Of a DNA stretch of 64,000 nt, positions 62,001 through 64,000 are shown in pieces. Source of the stretch: Holacanthus passer (Eukaryota > Chordata > Actinopteri > Pomacanthidae); contig JAFREQ010000003.1 of assembly GCA_025331565.1 (NCBI GenBank), forward strand, positions 13,013,001-13,077,000, given 5' to 3'. Position numbers and translations under genes: made by a program. The notes below the pieces were generated by a model. It saw only the letters and a list, made by a program, of their open reading frames with translations. It was not told where the DNA came from and searched no databases. Each line of letters begins with the position of its first letter. Positions within the stretch are counted from its first letter, which is position 1.

Positions 62001-64000
62001 TGATGAGTGAATCTAGGCACACGCTGAAAGAGAGGCCCAAATTGTCTGTGCTATTCAAGACAATTCACCCCTGCAGCTCCTGGCGCTTTTCATTAAAGGA
62101 AAGTCATATAGCAAATTAAAGCAGATGCCTCCCACAATACCACCTGAAAGCACAGTTCAGACCAATTTATTTCAGGTAAAATGTCAAAATGGGTCTGCGT
62201 CATGCTTTTGTGTGTGTGTGTGCGCTGAAAACAAAGTGCAGGAGCAAAACAGTGTTTCCAAAGTGCATTGATTTTTCCTCCAGCCGGCTTCATCCCCCTT
62301 TGACATTTCACAGGCACTATACAGCCCAGAGCCGATATACAGGATGATGAAAGCCAGGGTGGCCTTGTGACCTCTGAACCCTGTCTGATACGAGTCTCAG
62401 CCTCATCATTAGCCGTGACTTTGGCATCCTGGGATGTGGCTATATGCTGATTTATCTCCATCTCTTTGCTGCTCTGCATGGATCTCTTTTATTTCGCATT
62501 TCTTTTTAATCTCAGCTGTGTTCATTACTGTCCTGCAAACGTGTAATTTACTCCACTCCATTGTTGCATAAAGACGATTCTGTATTATTCTGTATTATTC
62601 TTTTCAATTTTTCCTCTGTTCATTCTGTTTCTGCTCTGCTCTCCTCCACCCTGCACGGCCCTGCTTTGCTCCTTCACGCTCTGTTCCCTGCCCTCTTCCC
62701 TCCATACACCACTCCCCTGTATTAGCTTCAGCTGTGGGATCTGAGGATGAGGACACCAAAGCCCCAAAGACTGTTCTGAAATCACAGAGCGTGAACTCGT
62801 ACAGAAAACACACATCATCCTTTCACAATGCAGGGTCACACACACACAAGGCCCGACCCTCCCCGGCTTTGATAGAAAAAGTTTCATTTGGGATTGTGTG
62901 AGAAAATAACGCAGTGATACTTGTTTGCTTTAGGGCTTTTGAATAAAATTCATTTCTGAGAGAAGCGCACTTTTGCAGCTTCTGAATCCGATGGTGGTTT
63001 AGGACCTATCAAATAGTTCTTCACAGATCATTTAAAGACAATTACTAAATATCTAGCAAGAAATTGCATGAGTGAAACTGCCAGTAAATGGTTTTGTGCT
63101 GATACCATTTCATTTAAACACTGGACAAAAAAACCCACCCACTAACATCTGGTTTTATCTTCAGTGTGAAAGGATACAATCAGCGTTCAGTCACGGGTCA
63201 AATGACTCTGCAGTAGTCACAGGTTTTTATTGGCAGTGATGCAATCATGACGCCAGGGTGAACATGCCAATTTCTGCTCCTTTCCTGGCGCGATGCTATG
63301 ATGCTCTCTGAACATTATTTATTGCTTTTTACACTCTGAGAACAACATGCAATGGAGACATTATTCATTCAGCATTAAGTTTGGAAGAGAGACTGAAGTA
63401 AAAGAGATAACAAATAACAATATAAACAATTATAAACAACTATTGTATGAACTGTCATGAACTGACATTTGAACTGCCTTGACATTCATCTATCATCATT
63501 AAGATTATTTTTTAGTGAAAAGTATTGACAACTAAAATTTGGTACATTAATGTAGATTCAATACAATCTTTAATGTTCCAAGACTTTGGTTTATCACTAA
63601 AAACAGCTATACGTTGTGTTTCGATCTAAATAGCAAATGTCAGCATATAACCCAAGATTAGATGCTGACTTATGTTTTACCTGCTAGACATCAGCATGTT
63701 GGCATTGTTTGCACCACTGTGTTTAAATACAGCTTCATAGAGGCACTGGCTTAGATGCAGATTTTTGGTCTTGTTTTTCAAGGATACTGTCATATCAAAT
63801 CTTGTTGTGCGTGTGTGCATGTGTGTGTGTGTGTTCAATCTGATAGGAAACCCACTGATCTCCTCGACCATGTCTGAACATGTTGCAGCCTAGCACTGTT
63901 GGTTTCTGGACTGAATAGAAGCCTGCCTCAAATAGTGAGAAACGTGAGGAGATTATAAACTCACGCTGGTTTGACCCATGTGATGCTGAAAATCAATCTT
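57721..64000. other. Right end of the window, no gene supported
   Basis: About 6.3 kb with a CA tract (59025-59071) and short CA/GT runs (58779-58795, 62211-62223, 63820-63832). The AT-rich, repeat-poor parts at 57830-58110 and 59730-59920 resemble conserved non-coding DNA. The proline-rich frame at 60850-61233 has no family resemblance. Confidence 0.5.
59025..59071. repeat. (CA)n microsatellite
   Basis: About 23 CA units. Confidence 0.97.

Noticed and set aside
35400..64000. Exons of hipk2, expected from human synteny
   Set aside because: I searched by eye for its kinase and N-terminal motifs in the translated frames and saw none. It may start beyond the window.

Overview
The window is nuclear DNA of a ray-finned fish, probably a spiny-rayed (acanthomorph) teleost. 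The evidence is vertebrate genes split by short GT-AG introns, many CA/GT and CT microsatellites, decayed Tc1/mariner transposons, and proteins that read as clear orthologues of vertebrate genes. There is no prokaryotic, organellar or viral gene organisation.

Left to right: (1) the 3' end of srgap1 (+, coding 1-12447, polyadenylation signal near 14633), covering the end of the RhoGAP domain, the SH3 domain and the C-terminal tail; (2) ccdc113/cfap263 (-, 14993-18446), a nine-exon ciliary coiled-coil gene lying tail-to-tail with srgap1; (3) parp12 (+, 18827-24981), eleven exons coding a 701-residue CCCH zinc finger / WWE / ADP-ribosyltransferase protein, head-to-head with ccdc113 across only 380 bp; (4) tbxas1 (-, 27009-34602), thirteen coding exons for thromboxane-A synthase (CYP5A1), tail-to-tail with parp12; (5) about 29 kb (35.4-64 kb) in which I can support no coding exon, only repeats, transposon remnants and stretches that look like conserved non-coding DNA.

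I rebuilt the splice structure of all four genes by hand. The ccdc113 and parp12 coding lengths are exact multiples of three (380 and 701 residues). The tbxas1 exons sum to one base short of a multiple of three. The missing base can be placed in coding exon 9, just after the I-helix, and leads to a premature stop before the ExxR and haem-binding motifs. This is either an assembly error or a real loss-of-function allele.

The 380-bp ccdc113-parp12 interval is the most informative regulatory stretch. It carries a perfect interferon-stimulated response element about 90 bp upstream of the parp12 start, and RFX/X-box-like half sites next to the ccdc113 start. That matches an interferon-inducible antiviral gene and a ciliary gene sharing one promoter region. 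Four Tc1-like elements (about 22.6, 30.7, 37.2 and 44.7 kb) all have their transposase on the + strand. One keeps an open frame from which the catalytic core has been cleanly lost. I found no convincing new multi-gene system. The best leads are the tbxas1 frameshift, the shared promoter, and the core-deleted transposase.
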